Part shown: piece after piece, positions 45,077 to 54,331 of the stretch
Layout of the letters: each line of letters begins with the position of its first letter
How positions within the stretch are numbered: position 1 is the first letter of the stretch
Assembly: GCA_963825445.1 (NCBI GenBank)
Contig: CAWGTM010000006.1
Coordinates: 166,051 to 230,050 of the forward strand
DNA from: Actinophytocola sp963825445
GTDB lineage: Bacteria > Actinomycetota > Actinomycetes > Mycobacteriales > Pseudonocardiaceae
Reading direction: 5' to 3'
DNA: 64,000 nt
The notes under the pieces: generated by a model
What the model saw: only the letters and a program-made list of their open reading frames with translations
Databases searched by the model: none
Told to the model about the DNA's origin: nothing
Translations under genes and position numbers: made by a program

Positions 45077-45876
45077 CCCCCGTTCTCGAGGCACGAGGCC
45101 TGGTCAAACGGTACGGCCGCGTGACGGCCATGGACGGCGCCGACTTCGAGCTGGAGGCCGGCGAGGTGCTGGCGGTGGTCGGCGACAACGGTGCCGGCAA
45201 GTCCACCCTCATCAAGGCGCTGTCGGGTGCCGTGGTGCCCGACGAGGGTCAGATGTTCGTGCAGGGCAGGCTAGTCCGGTTCCACGGGCCGCTGGACGCC
45301 CGGCGCTACGGCATCGAGACCGTGTACCAGGATCTCGCGCTCGCGCCGGCACAGGACATCGCCACGAACCTGTTCCTCGGCAGGGAACGCCGGCGTCGCG
45401 GTCCACTCGGGACACTGTTCCGCGCGCTCGACCAACGCGGGATGCGGGCCGAGGCGCGGCGGGTGCTCGACGAGTTGGGCATCGACGTGAAGTCCATGAC
45501 CCAGTCGGTGGAGACGCTCTCCGGTGGGCAACGGCAGGCGGTGGCCGTGGCCAGGGCGGCGGCGTTCGGCACCCGCGTGGTGATCATGGACGAGCCGACG
45601 GCGGCGCTCGGTGTGGCCGAGTCGGCGAAGGTGCTGGAGCTGATCGCGCGCATCCGCGACCGGGGCCTGCCGGTAGTCCTGATCAGCCACAACATGCCGC
45701 AGGTGTTCGAGATCGCCGACCGGGTGCACGTCCACCGGCTGGGCAAGCGGGTGGCGGTGGTGTCGCCGTCGACCCACTCGATGAACGCGGTGGTCGGTCT
45801 GCTGACCGGCGCGCTGCGGATGGCCGAGGACGGGTCGATCGAGGAGGTCGGGCTGACCACCGGACTCGACCGGTGA
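45073..45876 (+). CDS. Sugar ABC transporter ATP-binding protein, single domain
   Basis: 267 residues. Walker A is GDNGAGKSTLIKAL, the signature LSGGQRQAVAVARA and Walker B VVIMDEPTAALG. RbsA-type ATPases have two such domains; this one has only one, as in FrcA, so two copies must pair in the complex. It overlaps both neighbours by four bases. Confidence 0.93.
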   Translation: MTPVLEARGLVKRYGRVTAMDGADFELEAGEVLAVVGDNGAGKSTLIKALSGAVVPDEGQMFVQGRLVRFHGPLDARRYGIETVYQDLALAPAQDIATNLFLGRERRRRGPLGTLFRALDQRGMRAEARRVLDELGIDVKSMTQSVETLSGGQRQAVAVARAAAFGTRVVIMDEPTAALGVAESAKVLELIARIRDRGLPVVLISHNMPQVFEIADRVHVHRLGKRVAVVSPSTHSMNAVVGLLTGALRMAEDGSIEEVGLTTGLDR

Positions 45877-46718
45877 CGGTGGTCGTCGCGGTCGGACTGT
45901 GCACAGTGGACCTGGTGCAGCGGGTGGTTTCACTACCGGCGCCGGGCGAGAAGGTCCAGTCCGAGTCGGTGGAGATCGCGGCCGGCGGCCCGGCGGCGAA
46001 CGCCGCGGTGGCAGTGGCCGCGCTGGGCGCGCACGCCCGACTGTCCACGGTGCTGGGTGCACATCCGTTGGCACAGTTGGCATCGACCGACCTCTCGGAG
46101 TGCGGGGTGGAGGTGGTGGACGTGCTACCCGACCGCACGGCACCGCCGCCGGTGAGCGCGGTGTCGGTCCGAACCTCCGATGGCGAACGCACGGTGGTCT
46201 CCCACAACGCGGTGGGCGTGAGCGCACCGGCATCGGTGGACCTGGCCGACGCGGACGTCCTGCTCCTCGACGGCCATCACCCGGGCCTGGCCATGCGAGC
46301 GGCCCGCCGGGCCAGCGCGCTCGGCATCCCGGTGGTGCTGGACGCGGGCAGTTGGAAACCGGTACTGGCCGACCTGCTGTCCTATGTGGACGTCTGCGCG
46401 TGCTCGTCGACCTTCCACTCTCAGGCCCCTCTGACCAACTCGGTGGTGATCCGCACAAACGGCTCAGACCCGGTGACCTGGCAGGCCGGCTCGGAGCGCG
46501 GCGAGGTGGCCGTCCCCGCGGTGGACGCACGAGACACGGCGGGCGCGGGCGACGTGTGGCACGGCGCGTTCGCGCTGGCAGTGGGCAGACTGGGCCGAGT
46601 ACCGGCGGCGGCGGACCTACCGGCGATGATCAAGTTCGCCAACCGCGCGGCCGCCGTACGCGTCCAACACGAGGGCGCGCGAACGTGGGTGGAACCAATG
46701 CTGGCGATCCCATGGTGA
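45873..46718 (+). CDS. PfkB-family carbohydrate kinase
   Basis: 281 residues from GTG 45873, which overlaps the ATPase stop. The ribokinase fold is shown by AAGGPAANAAVAVAALGAHARL near the N-terminus and the anion-hole motif DTAGAGDVWHGAFA with the catalytic Asp near the C-terminus. It should phosphorylate the sugar brought in by the transporter encoded just upstream; identity of the sugar is open. Confidence 0.9.
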   Translation: MTVVVAVGLCTVDLVQRVVSLPAPGEKVQSESVEIAAGGPAANAAVAVAALGAHARLSTVLGAHPLAQLASTDLSECGVEVVDVLPDRTAPPPVSAVSVRTSDGERTVVSHNAVGVSAPASVDLADADVLLLDGHHPGLAMRAARRASALGIPVVLDAGSWKPVLADLLSYVDVCACSSTFHSQAPLTNSVVIRTNGSDPVTWQAGSERGEVAVPAVDARDTAGAGDVWHGAFALAVGRLGRVPAAADLPAMIKFANRAAAVRVQHEGARTWVEPMLAIPW

Positions 46719-47314
46719 ACCTGGAGTCGTTGGTGTCGCGAATCCGTGCGCTGCCGGGCCGCCGCGTCCTGCTGGGCATCTGCGGCGCTCCAGGCGCGGG
46801 CAAGTCCACTCTGGCGTCTCAACTGGTGGCAGCCCTGGACGACGCGGTCTACGTGGGCATGGACGGCTTCCACCTGGCCCAGGCCGAACTGGAACGCCTG
46901 GGCAGGACCGATCGAAAAGGCGCCCCGGACACCTTCGACGCGGCAGGCTACGTGAACCTGCTGCAGCGCCTACGCACTCCAAGCGACGAGGTCGTCTACG
47001 CCCCAGACTTCCGCCGGGACCTGGAAGAACCCATCGCAGGCGCGATCCCGGTCCCCCCGGAGGTCCGCGTGGTCGTGACGGAGGGCAACTACCTGCTCCT
47101 GCCGGACGGCCCATGGCGGGAGGTCCGCGACCTCCTGACCGAAACGTGGTTCCTGTCCCCACCAGAAGCCACCCGCCGCGCACGCCTACTGGCCAGACAC
47201 CAGGCCTACGGCCGCACGGAAGCCGAGGCCCGCGAAAGAACCCTGGGCTCAGACGAACACAACGCGATCCTGATCAACGCGACAGCCACCAGCGCCGACC
47301 TGATCATCCACTGA
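46712..47314 (+). CDS. P-loop kinase of the uridine kinase/phosphoribulokinase family
   Basis: 200 residues. The P-loop is GICGAPGAGKSTLASQLV; the VGMDGFHLAQAELERLGRTDRKGAPDTFD segment with the acidic substrate site is typical of the YggC/FrcK-type nucleoside/nucleotide kinase family. ATG 46712 overlaps the pfkB stop; GTG 46715 is equally possible. It is the last gene of the sugar operon. It may act on the sugar or on its derivative as a second kinase. Confidence 0.87.
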   Translation: MVNLESLVSRIRALPGRRVLLGICGAPGAGKSTLASQLVAALDDAVYVGMDGFHLAQAELERLGRTDRKGAPDTFDAAGYVNLLQRLRTPSDEVVYAPDFRRDLEEPIAGAIPVPPEVRVVVTEGNYLLLPDGPWREVRDLLTETWFLSPPEATRRARLLARHQAYGRTEAEARERTLGSDEHNAILINATATSADLIIH

Positions 47315-47377
47315 GATTCCCGGGAACCAGCGCACGCTCTACTGCTCACGACAGCCCCCACCCCATCCCGGCAAGCC

Positions 47378-47489
47378 CGCGAGATCGCGGTTCCCGCACC
47401 CGAGATCGCGGTTCCCACACCCGAGATCGCGGTTCCCGCACGCGATTTCGCGGTTCCCGCAGCGCCCGCGTGAGATCACGGTTCCCGCA
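47378..47489 (+). repeat. Five-unit tandem array of 21-bp palindromic repeat
   Basis: Units start at 47378, 47399, 47420 and 47441, exactly 21 bp apart, then at 47469 after a 7-base insertion. The consensus is CGCGAGATCGCGGTTCCCGCA. It is the better preserved of the two arrays. A partial GC-stem, ACAGCCCCCACCCCATCCCGG, lies just upstream at 47351. With copy D it fills the 453-base gap 47315-47767. Confidence 0.88.
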
Positions 47490-47642
47490 TGCATGTTCTC
47501 AGTGTTGGGGCCGACGGAATCCCCTGCATGGGTGAACTCGCGTGCGTGATTGCTTGCTGCGCAAGGCATCCCGAACCTGTCCTGGCAAAGCCGAACAGTC
47601 CGGGCCCGAACCTGCGCCAAGATCAAGAACCTCGCGCGCGAT

Positions 47643-47731
47643 GCAGCCCCCGCCCACTCCGGGGGCACCCCATGGATCCAGTCTATCGGTGCATGCCCGC
47701 ACATGGTGGTTGTCCGGACGGTTGTGGATAA
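47643..47731 (+). repeat. Dispersed intergenic element, copy D
   Basis: GC stem (GCAGCCCCCGCCCACTCCGG), TCCAGTCTATCGG at 47677-47689, a degenerate TTGTCCGGA at 47710 and, on the minus strand, a perfect TTATCCACA (TGTGGATAA at 47723-47731), the classical DnaA box. GGGTGAACTCGCGTGC (47530 on) stands at the same distance upstream as in copy B. Confidence 0.82.
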
Positions 47732-47767
47732 CTTGTGCGAGCGAATGGACCGTTCGCTCGGTCGGGG

Positions 47768-48100
47768 CTAAGCGCCGCCGAAGCTGAACTCGTTGCCGTC
47801 CGGGTCGTGGAAGACCGCCTTCCGCACGTCGTTCTCGTACTTCTCCACGCGCGTCGGCTCCAGCCCCCGCGACGCCAGCGCCGCCAGCCGCGTGGAGAGG
47901 TCGTCCACGAAGAGCAGGTTCATCGCGTGGCCCGCGTGTTCCGGCGCGCGCAGGATGTACACCAACCGGGACTCCGCTATCTCCCACACCGCCTCCGTGT
48001 CGTGCGGGAAGAACGACGGCGGCCCATCGAACAGCGCGCCGTACCACGCCAACGCCGCGTCGAAGTCGCGCACCGCGATCCCGGCGAACAACTCTGTCAT
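47768..48100 (-). CDS. VOC-superfamily (glyoxalase-like) protein
   Basis: 110 residues. Two beta-alpha-beta-beta-beta modules are visible: ELFAGIAVRDFDAALAWYGALFDGPPSF and VDDLSTRLAALASRGLEPTRV ending VFHDPDGNEFSFGG. The C-terminal DPDGNEF is diagnostic. Enzymatic activity is unknown; such proteins can be glyoxalases, dioxygenases or drug-binding proteins. Its start overlaps the sbcC stop as ATGA, so it is co-translated with the nuclease genes. Confidence 0.87.
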   Translation of the reverse strand: MTELFAGIAVRDFDAALAWYGALFDGPPSFFPHDTEAVWEIAESRLVYILRAPEHAGHAMNLLFVDDLSTRLAALASRGLEPTRVEKYENDVRKAVFHDPDGNEFSFGGA

Positions 48101-51021
48101 GCCGATATCACCTCCACCGTGGACCCCGTCCGCGACTTGTGCACCCGCAGCCGCATGGGAATGCGCTGCCGCAGTTCCTCCACATGGGACACCAGGCCGA
48201 CCACCCGCCCACCGGCCCGCAGCTCGTCCAGGGTGTTCATCACCTCGTCCAGCGTGTCCGGGTCCAGCATGCCGAAACCCTCGTCCACGAACAGCGTGTC
48301 CAGCAGCGCGCCACCCGTCTCCGCGGCCACCACGTCCGCCAGCCCCAACGCCAGCGCCAGCGACGCCAGGAAAGTCTCCCCGCCCGACAGCGTCTTCGCC
48401 GAGCGGACGCGGCCAGAGTAGTCGTCCAGCACGTCCAGGCCCAGGCCCCCGCGCGTCCCCCGCGGACCGGCCGCATCCGTGTGTACGAAGGAGAACCGGC
48501 CATCACTCATGCGGCGCAGCCGTTCCGTTCCCGCCACGGCCACCTCCTCCAGCCGCGCGGCCAGCACGTACGACCGCAACGACATCTTCCGCGCGTTCTG
48601 GCCCCGGCCGTTGACCACGTCGGTGAGCGCCGACAGCTCCTCGTACTCCGCCAGCGCGGGCGCCACCTCGGCCCACGCCTGCCGCAGCCGCGAACCCAGA
48701 TCCGCGACGTCCCGTTCCCGCTGACGCGCCACCTTCGCCACGGCGACCGCGTTCTCCATCTCGTGGCGGGCCGACGCGAACGACTCGGCGGCGGCCCCGA
48801 CCGGAACCTCGGTCGCGGGGTCCACATCGGACAGTTCGGCCAGTGTTCGACGCAGCCCGTCCTCCTGCGCCCGGGCCTCGGCCAGGCGATCGTCCAGCGA
48901 CTTCAGCACCGCCTCCGGGCGCGCGGCCGCCACCGCCGCCGCCACGTCGGCGAACCCGGCCGTCGCCGCTTCCGTTGCCACCACGGCACTCTGTTCCGCA
49001 ACGCGCGCCGATGCCACCGACCGATCCGCCACAGCCTCCGCCAGCGCGTCCAACCGCGCGGCCACGTCCAACAGGTGCCGCCGCCGCGCCGCGACGTCCG
49101 GATGCCCGTCGCGCGCCTCGTCCAGCCGCGCCGCGCGCGTCGCCATCCGCGAAGCCAACGCCGACCGCTCTCGTTCGTAGCCGGTCGCCTGCTTCTCCGC
49201 CTCAAGCCTGCGTTGCCGCACCTGCTCGGCCTCGTTCTCCAGCGACCGCACCGCATCCCGCCACCGGTCATGCGCGGAAGCCTGACGCTCGGCCAACTCG
49301 TGCGCCTCGACAGCGGCACACAATGCGGCGGGCACCGCCTCTCGGCCAGCCAGCCGATCCCGCAACGCCGCCAGCACACGTTCCGCCTCGGCCAACTCGG
49401 CGGCCGCGTCCTGACGGGCCACTTCCAGGCTTTGTTCTCGTTGCGCCGCAGCGCGTTCGTCGGCCGGCGTCACCTGCGCCGGCGTTCCCGCGGCCGGCGC
49501 CGGATGCTCGGCCGACCCGCACACCGGGCACGGCGCACCCTCGGCGAGCCGCGCCGCCAACTCGGCCGCCATTCCGTCCAGTCGCCGCTGCCGCACGTCC
49601 AGCAACGCGTCCCGCGCCTGCTGATGTGCGTCGACGGCCGCCGCGTGCCCCGACATGCGTTCCCGCACGGCCGATTCGGCGGCCGGCACCCGTTTCGCCG
49701 TAGCGGCCAGTGTGGTCAGCTCGTCGCGTGCGCTTCGCAACGCCGGCAACTCGACCACCGCGCGCGCTGCCTCGGCCAAGGACGAACGGGCGTCCTCGAT
49801 CTCCGAAGGCAACACGGAAAGCCGTTCGGTCAGGCCAGCCGCCAGCTTACCCGCTCGTGTGGCGAGCCGATCCAGCTCGGCGGCGATGTCCTCATCGGAC
49901 TGTTGCTGTGCGGCCTCGGACACCAGCCCCGCCAGGGAACCGGCCTCCTCGCGCAGCTCACCGGCTGTCGCACGGGGGTCATCCACTTCGGACAAACCAA
50001 CGGAACGTCGTGTCACCAACGCGTCGGCCGTCGCGTGCAGGTCAACGAGCCGGTCCAACTCACGCTGCGCGGCCGTCACCCCCAGGGCTCGCCGAGCGGC
50101 GGAAAGCTCTTCCTGCCAGGCCTTTCGCACGGGTTCCTGCTCGGCGAGCACCGCCAGTTCGGCGTGCGCCACCCGCACCCGCCGAACCTGGTCCGCGAGC
50201 GCACGGGCAGCCAGGAACGCCGCCTCCGCCCGGTCCCGCGCGGTCGCCGCCTCCAGTTCCCTGGCGATCGCCTCGGCCGCCTCGGCCCTGCAGCGCGCGG
50301 CCACCAAGTCCAACCAGGACGAGTCGGCGTCCTCCGGCGTCTCCTCGCCCGCGGCCTGCGCAACTCGCGCCACCAGCTGCAACTCGGTGCGCCGCGCGGT
50401 CTCCAACTGTCGGCCGCGATCGGTGCGCCGGTCGCGGAACCACCGCTCCACCAACGCGAAGTGCTGCGTGCCGAACAGTTTCTCCAGCAGCTTCTCGCGT
50501 TCGGCCGTCTCGGCGATGAGGAACCGCGCGAAGTCGTTCTGCGGCAACAACACCACCTGGAAGAACTGGTCCTTGCTCATCCCGAGGAGCCGTTCGATGG
50601 TGCGGCCGACCTCGTCGATCCTGGTCAGCCCGTCCGGCGCCGCCCCGCTCGGCGGCGCGCCCACCCACTGGAGAGTCGCCTTGGCAGGCTGTTTCGTCGA
50701 GCCGTCGCCACGCTTCTTCCTGCGCAGGTACTCGGGGCTGCGGCTGACCCGCAAACGGTTGCCGCGCACGGTCAGCTCGAGCCGCACCTCGGTGAGCACG
50801 GCCGGATCCGCGTAGTCGCACCGCAACCGTTTCGCCTGGTCGCGAACCCCTGGCACCGCACCGAAAAGCGCGAACGCGACGGCGTCGAGCAACGTGGTCT
50901 TGCCGGCGCCGGTGTCCCCGTGCAGCAGGAACAACCCGTCGGCGCCGAGCTGATCGAAGTCGACGACCTCCCGCCCGGGATACGGCCCGAAGGCGGCGAG
51001 TTCGAGCCGGTGCAGTCTCAT
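48097..51021 (-). CDS. sbcC: Exonuclease SbcC, SMC-like ATPase
   Basis: 974 residues. Walker A LLHGDTGAGKTTLLDAVAFALFG lies at about residue 34, followed by a Q-loop (VVLPQNDFARFL). Long coiled coils flank a zinc hook CPVCGSAEHPAPAAG at about residue 505. The C-terminal ATPase half has KTLSGGETFLASLALALGLAD and FVDEGFGMLD (Walker B). With SbcD it forms the Mre11-Rad50-like nuclease that opens DNA hairpins and protein-blocked ends. ATG 51021 overlaps the sbcD stop. Confidence 0.95.
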   Translation of the reverse strand: MRLHRLELAAFGPYPGREVVDFDQLGADGLFLLHGDTGAGKTTLLDAVAFALFGAVPGVRDQAKRLRCDYADPAVLTEVRLELTVRGNRLRVSRSPEYLRRKKRGDGSTKQPAKATLQWVGAPPSGAAPDGLTRIDEVGRTIERLLGMSKDQFFQVVLLPQNDFARFLIAETAEREKLLEKLFGTQHFALVERWFRDRRTDRGRQLETARRTELQLVARVAQAAGEETPEDADSSWLDLVAARCRAEAAEAIARELEAATARDRAEAAFLAARALADQVRRVRVAHAELAVLAEQEPVRKAWQEELSAARRALGVTAAQRELDRLVDLHATADALVTRRSVGLSEVDDPRATAGELREEAGSLAGLVSEAAQQQSDEDIAAELDRLATRAGKLAAGLTERLSVLPSEIEDARSSLAEAARAVVELPALRSARDELTTLAATAKRVPAAESAVRERMSGHAAAVDAHQQARDALLDVRQRRLDGMAAELAARLAEGAPCPVCGSAEHPAPAAGTPAQVTPADERAAAQREQSLEVARQDAAAELAEAERVLAALRDRLAGREAVPAALCAAVEAHELAERQASAHDRWRDAVRSLENEAEQVRQRRLEAEKQATGYERERSALASRMATRAARLDEARDGHPDVAARRRHLLDVAARLDALAEAVADRSVASARVAEQSAVVATEAATAGFADVAAAVAAARPEAVLKSLDDRLAEARAQEDGLRRTLAELSDVDPATEVPVGAAAESFASARHEMENAVAVAKVARQRERDVADLGSRLRQAWAEVAPALAEYEELSALTDVVNGRGQNARKMSLRSYVLAARLEEVAVAGTERLRRMSDGRFSFVHTDAAGPRGTRGGLGLDVLDDYSGRVRSAKTLSGGETFLASLALALGLADVVAAETGGALLDTLFVDEGFGMLDPDTLDEVMNTLDELRAGGRVVGLVSHVEELRQRIPMRLRVHKSRTGSTVEVISA

Positions 51022-52199
51022 GCCGCTGAACTGGCCCGCTGGTTCGCGAGTTCGGCCTTCTCCTCGTTCGCCACCTCGGCCAGCGCCGACCGCAGCAGCG
51101 CCCGCTCGGTGTCCGACGGCTCCGCGCCCCGGCAGTCCTCCACGAACTGGCAGGCCACCTCATGATCGGACCGGCCGCGCACGGTCGTGGTGTAGCGGAG
51201 CTTCGCGGTCGCCGGGCTGCTCACCGGCCGCCAGTCGAGGTGCACGGCGTGCGGGAAGCGTTCCTGCAGGCGGCGCAGGGCATCGGTCGGCCGCACGGGA
51301 TCGGTCAGCTCGACCGACAGGTACCGCTCGACCAACGGCGAGTGCGCCGGATCGGTGAGCAGCCCCTCGAGCGTCCCGGTGACCGTGGCGAGCGCGCGGG
51401 GCACCGGCAGCTCGCGGCGCTCCACCCCCACCAGCCCACCCGCGTCCAACTCCACCAGCCACACCGATTTGCGGTGCCGCACCTCGGAGAACGAGTAGGC
51501 GAGCGGACTCCCGGCATACCGGAGGTTGTCGGCGAGGCGCTGCGGGCCGTGGAGATGGCCGAGCGCCACGTAGTCCACGCCGTCGAACACCGAGGAGGAG
51601 ACCTGCTCGACGCCGCCGACGGAGATGGTCCGCTCGGACGCGCTCGGCGCGCCACCCGTGACGAACGCGTGCGCCAGCACCACCGACCGCACACCGTCGC
51701 CGCGACCGGCCAGATCGGCGCGGATCCGGCGCATGGCCTCGGTGAGCACACCCGCGTGGCCCGGCGCGTCGATCCCGAGCGACTGCCGTGCAAGCTCTGG
51801 CTCGAGGTACGGGATCCCGTACAGCGCAACGGGTCCGTGCGCGTCGTCGAGAAGCACCGGCGACGCCAGCTCGGCCACCCGCGTACGCAGGTGCAGCCCG
51901 CCGGCCGCCGCGAACTCGGCGAACGCCCCCAGCCGCGGCGCCGAGTCGTGGTTGCCGGGCGTGATCACCAGCTGGGCCCCGGCACGCCGGATGCGGTCGA
52001 GCACCCGCGTGCACGCCGACACCGCCTCGCCGGAAGGGACCGCCCGGTCGTAGAGATCACCGGACACCACGACCACGTCGACCCGCTCATCGGCCACCAG
52101 GTCGGCCAGCCCGCCGAGCACCGCCTCCTGGTCGGCGAGCAGGTCCCGGCCGTGGAACATCCGTCCCACGTGCCAGTCGGACGTGTGCAGCACCCGCAT
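51018..52199 (-). CDS. sbcD: Exonuclease subunit SbcD
   Basis: 393 residues from ATG 52199 (MRVLHTSDWHVGRMFHGRDL). The Mre11-type phosphoesterase motifs are complete: DWHVG, VVVSGDLYDRA, VITPGNHDSAPRL, AHAFVTGG and ALGHLHGPQ, which bind two metal ions. It is the nuclease partner of SbcC and overlaps it by four bases. The family C-terminal domain is included. It diverges from rmuC, with 129 bases between. Confidence 0.95.
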   Translation of the reverse strand: MRVLHTSDWHVGRMFHGRDLLADQEAVLGGLADLVADERVDVVVVSGDLYDRAVPSGEAVSACTRVLDRIRRAGAQLVITPGNHDSAPRLGAFAEFAAAGGLHLRTRVAELASPVLLDDAHGPVALYGIPYLEPELARQSLGIDAPGHAGVLTEAMRRIRADLAGRGDGVRSVVLAHAFVTGGAPSASERTISVGGVEQVSSSVFDGVDYVALGHLHGPQRLADNLRYAGSPLAYSFSEVRHRKSVWLVELDAGGLVGVERRELPVPRALATVTGTLEGLLTDPAHSPLVERYLSVELTDPVRPTDALRRLQERFPHAVHLDWRPVSSPATAKLRYTTTVRGRSDHEVACQFVEDCRGAEPSDTERALLRSALAEVANEEKAELANQRASSAA

Positions 52200-52328
52200 G
52201 CCGCCCAAGTTAGGGCGCCGGCCCAGAGAAACGCGGGCGCCACGCTGTGTCGCCGCGCCGTCGCCAAAAATTGTCGGTGCCCTCCTCCATGATGCTCCCG
52301 ACAGCCCGAAACCGAGAGGGGAGCCCAG

Positions 52329-53315
52329 GTGGCCGCAGTGTTCGGCACCGCATCCGTCGTGCTGGTGGTGCTGCTCGTCGCTGGTGCGGCGATGTTTCGA
52401 CGGCTCTATGCCGACAACCAGCGTCGGCTCGACGCGGCCGAGTTGGCCGTGCGCCAGGAACGCGACCGCACCGACGCACACGCCGCCGCGTTACGCCGCT
52501 ACGAGGTCACGTTCGCCTCCATCCACGGGCGCGGTGAGCTGGGCGAACAGGTCCTCGTGGAGACGGCCCGCGCGCTCGGCTTACGCGAGGGGCTGCACTT
52601 CAGCCTCCAGACCGACGTCGCCGGCGGCGGCTCGGTGCGGCCCGACATGTTGCTGCTGGTCGGCGACGGCCGACGGGTGCCGGTCGACGCGAAGATGAGC
52701 CTCGCGTGCTGGATCGAGGCGGTCGAGACCGACGACGCGGAGGAGCGGTTCGACGCCTTACGGGTCCACGTGCGCAACATCAAGTCGCGGGCGGCGGAGC
52801 TGGCGGGCAAGGGCTACCAGCGCTGGGCCGACGCGATCTACGGCACGGTCATGTTCGTGCCGTCGGACGCGGCCGTGGTGGCGGCCATGGACGCCGATCC
52901 CGACCTGCTGCGCTGGCTGATGGACCGGCGGGTGTTCGTGTGTGGGCCCACGGGGTTCGCGGTGATCGCGTCGGCGGCCATGCTGGCGGCGAGCGAGCGG
53001 GTGCTGGCCGCCGACGTCGACGCGCTGCGCGGCCACGCGGCGGCGGCGCACCGGGCGGCGGAGGGCGCGGTCGACGCGGTCAACGTGTCGAGCACCCACC
53101 TGCAGCGGTTCCTGCAGGCGCGGCGGCGCGAGCTCGACGCGCTCACCCAGTTCGCCGAGGCCGTCCATCCGCTCACCGAGGCGTCCGCCAGCCCCACGCC
53201 GATCGCCCAGGTGCGGCGATCCGAGGAGATCGTGGTCAACGGTCTGCCCGCGCGGCGCGAGCCGCAGGCGGACGACTCGACGGAGACGGAGGTGCCTCTC
53301 GAACGCCAATACTGA
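52329..53315 (+). CDS. rmuC: DNA recombination protein RmuC
   Basis: 328 residues from GTG 52329. An N-terminal membrane anchor (GTASVVLVVLLVAGAAMF) and a short coiled coil (residues 28-60) precede the RmuC nuclease-like domain: RGELGEQVLVETARALGL, VRPDMLLLVGDGRRVPVDAKMSL, IKSRAAELAGKGYQRWADAIYGTVMFVPSDA. The D..VDAK core fits the PD-(D/E)XK pattern. It limits DNA inversions at short repeats, a fitting neighbour for sbcCD. It is shorter than E. coli RmuC mainly in the coiled coil. It is the last undamaged gene of the actinobacterial part. Confidence 0.9.
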   Translation: MAAVFGTASVVLVVLLVAGAAMFRRLYADNQRRLDAAELAVRQERDRTDAHAAALRRYEVTFASIHGRGELGEQVLVETARALGLREGLHFSLQTDVAGGGSVRPDMLLLVGDGRRVPVDAKMSLACWIEAVETDDAEERFDALRVHVRNIKSRAAELAGKGYQRWADAIYGTVMFVPSDAAVVAAMDADPDLLRWLMDRRVFVCGPTGFAVIASAAMLAASERVLAADVDALRGHAAAAHRAAEGAVDAVNVSSTHLQRFLQARRRELDALTQFAEAVHPLTEASASPTPIAQVRRSEEIVVNGLPARREPQADDSTETEVPLERQY

Positions 53316-53389
53316 AATATTCGGCGCACAATCCTTGCCTACCCCGCGTGATCCCGGCCGTGGACGATATGTCCGTTGTGAACTCTTCT

Positions 53390-53400
53390 CTGTGACACCT
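53390..53400. other. Probable assembly junction 1
   Basis: To the left all genes are actinobacterial with intact frames. From about 53396 a reading frame opens in mid-protein (HLLNNYVLLLARALDRPDWT) with no start codon, and it encodes a Gram-negative heptose-biosynthesis enzyme. No repeat, tRNA or insertion sequence marks the change. Confidence 0.7.
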
Positions 53401-54235
53401 GCTCAACAACTACGTATTGCTCCTCGCACGGGCGTTGGACCGGCCGGACTGGACGATGCATGCGGCCCTGGCCACCGGCATCGCCGGCAGCCGCTACGGG
53501 CGGATTGCGCTGCAGGACGGCCAGGTGCGCGGCTTCCGGGCCGAGGGCAGCAGCGACCAGCCGATCAATGCCGGCATCTACCTCGTGCGCCGCAAGGTGC
53601 TGGAGCTGATCAAGACCGTCCCCTGCTCGCTCGAGCGCGAGATCCTGCCCGGCCTCGCCGAACGCGGGCAGCTCCTCGGAACGGCGGTGCAAGGCTCGTT
53701 CATCGATATCGGCATCCCCGACGACTTCGCCCGGGCGCAGGAGCTGCTGCCGTCCTTCATGCACCGGCCGGCTGCCTTCTTCGACCGCGACGGCATCCTG
53801 AACCGCGACGACGGCTATGTGCATCGGCCCGAGCAGATCGTCTGGATGGACGGCGCGATCGAGGCGGTGCGCTGGCTGAACGAGGCCGGCTTCTACTGTT
53901 TCGTGATCACCAACCAGGGCGGCGTGGCGCATGGCTATTATGAGGAGCAGCACGTCCACGACCTGCATGCCTGGATGCAACAGGAGATGCAGCGCCACGG
54001 CGCGCACATCGACTCGTTCGAGCATTGCCCGTTCCATCCCCAGGGTGTGGTCGAGCGCTACAGCGTGGAGTTGCAGAGTTCCGCAAGCCCCAGCCCGGCA
54101 TGATCCTGAAGCTGCAGCGCGAATGGACAACTGATCCGTCGCGGTCGTCTCGTCGGTCGGCGACCGCGAGCAGCGACGTGGAGGCGGCCATCGCCGCGGG
54201 CGTGCCCGGCTACAAGTTCGAAGGGGGCGGGCGGG
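53396..54235 (+). pseudogene. Heptose-phosphate nucleotidyltransferase/phosphatase, truncated and frameshifted
   Basis: The first part (TMHAALATGIAGSRYGRIAL, INAGIYLVRRKVLELI, SFIDIGIPDDFARAQELL) is the C-terminal half of a sugar-phosphate nucleotidyltransferase of HddC type. It continues as a HAD phosphatase of GmhB type (AAFFDRDGILNRDDGYVHRPEQIVWMDGAIEAV, VITNQGGVAHGYY, EHCPFHPQG). After CPFHPQGVVERY the frame shifts to EFRKPQPGMILKLQREW, and again to DVEAAIAAGVPGYKFEGG. Such enzymes make ADP- or GDP-heptose for lipopolysaccharide in Gram-negatives. The 5' end is missing at the junction. Confidence 0.8.
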
Positions 54236-54331
54236 GGAGGGGCACAGCATCGGCGGGGGCAACCCCTGCGTCGCTAGGGGCACCTCCTCGAGAAGCGCAG
54301 GGGACGCACGCGCTGAGCTCGTCCGCGCTGA

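Noticed and set aside
47339..47704. A 121-codon minus-strand frame with repeats CGNRDLG
   Set aside because: The same repeat artefact, covering array and element copy D; non-coding is the simpler reading.
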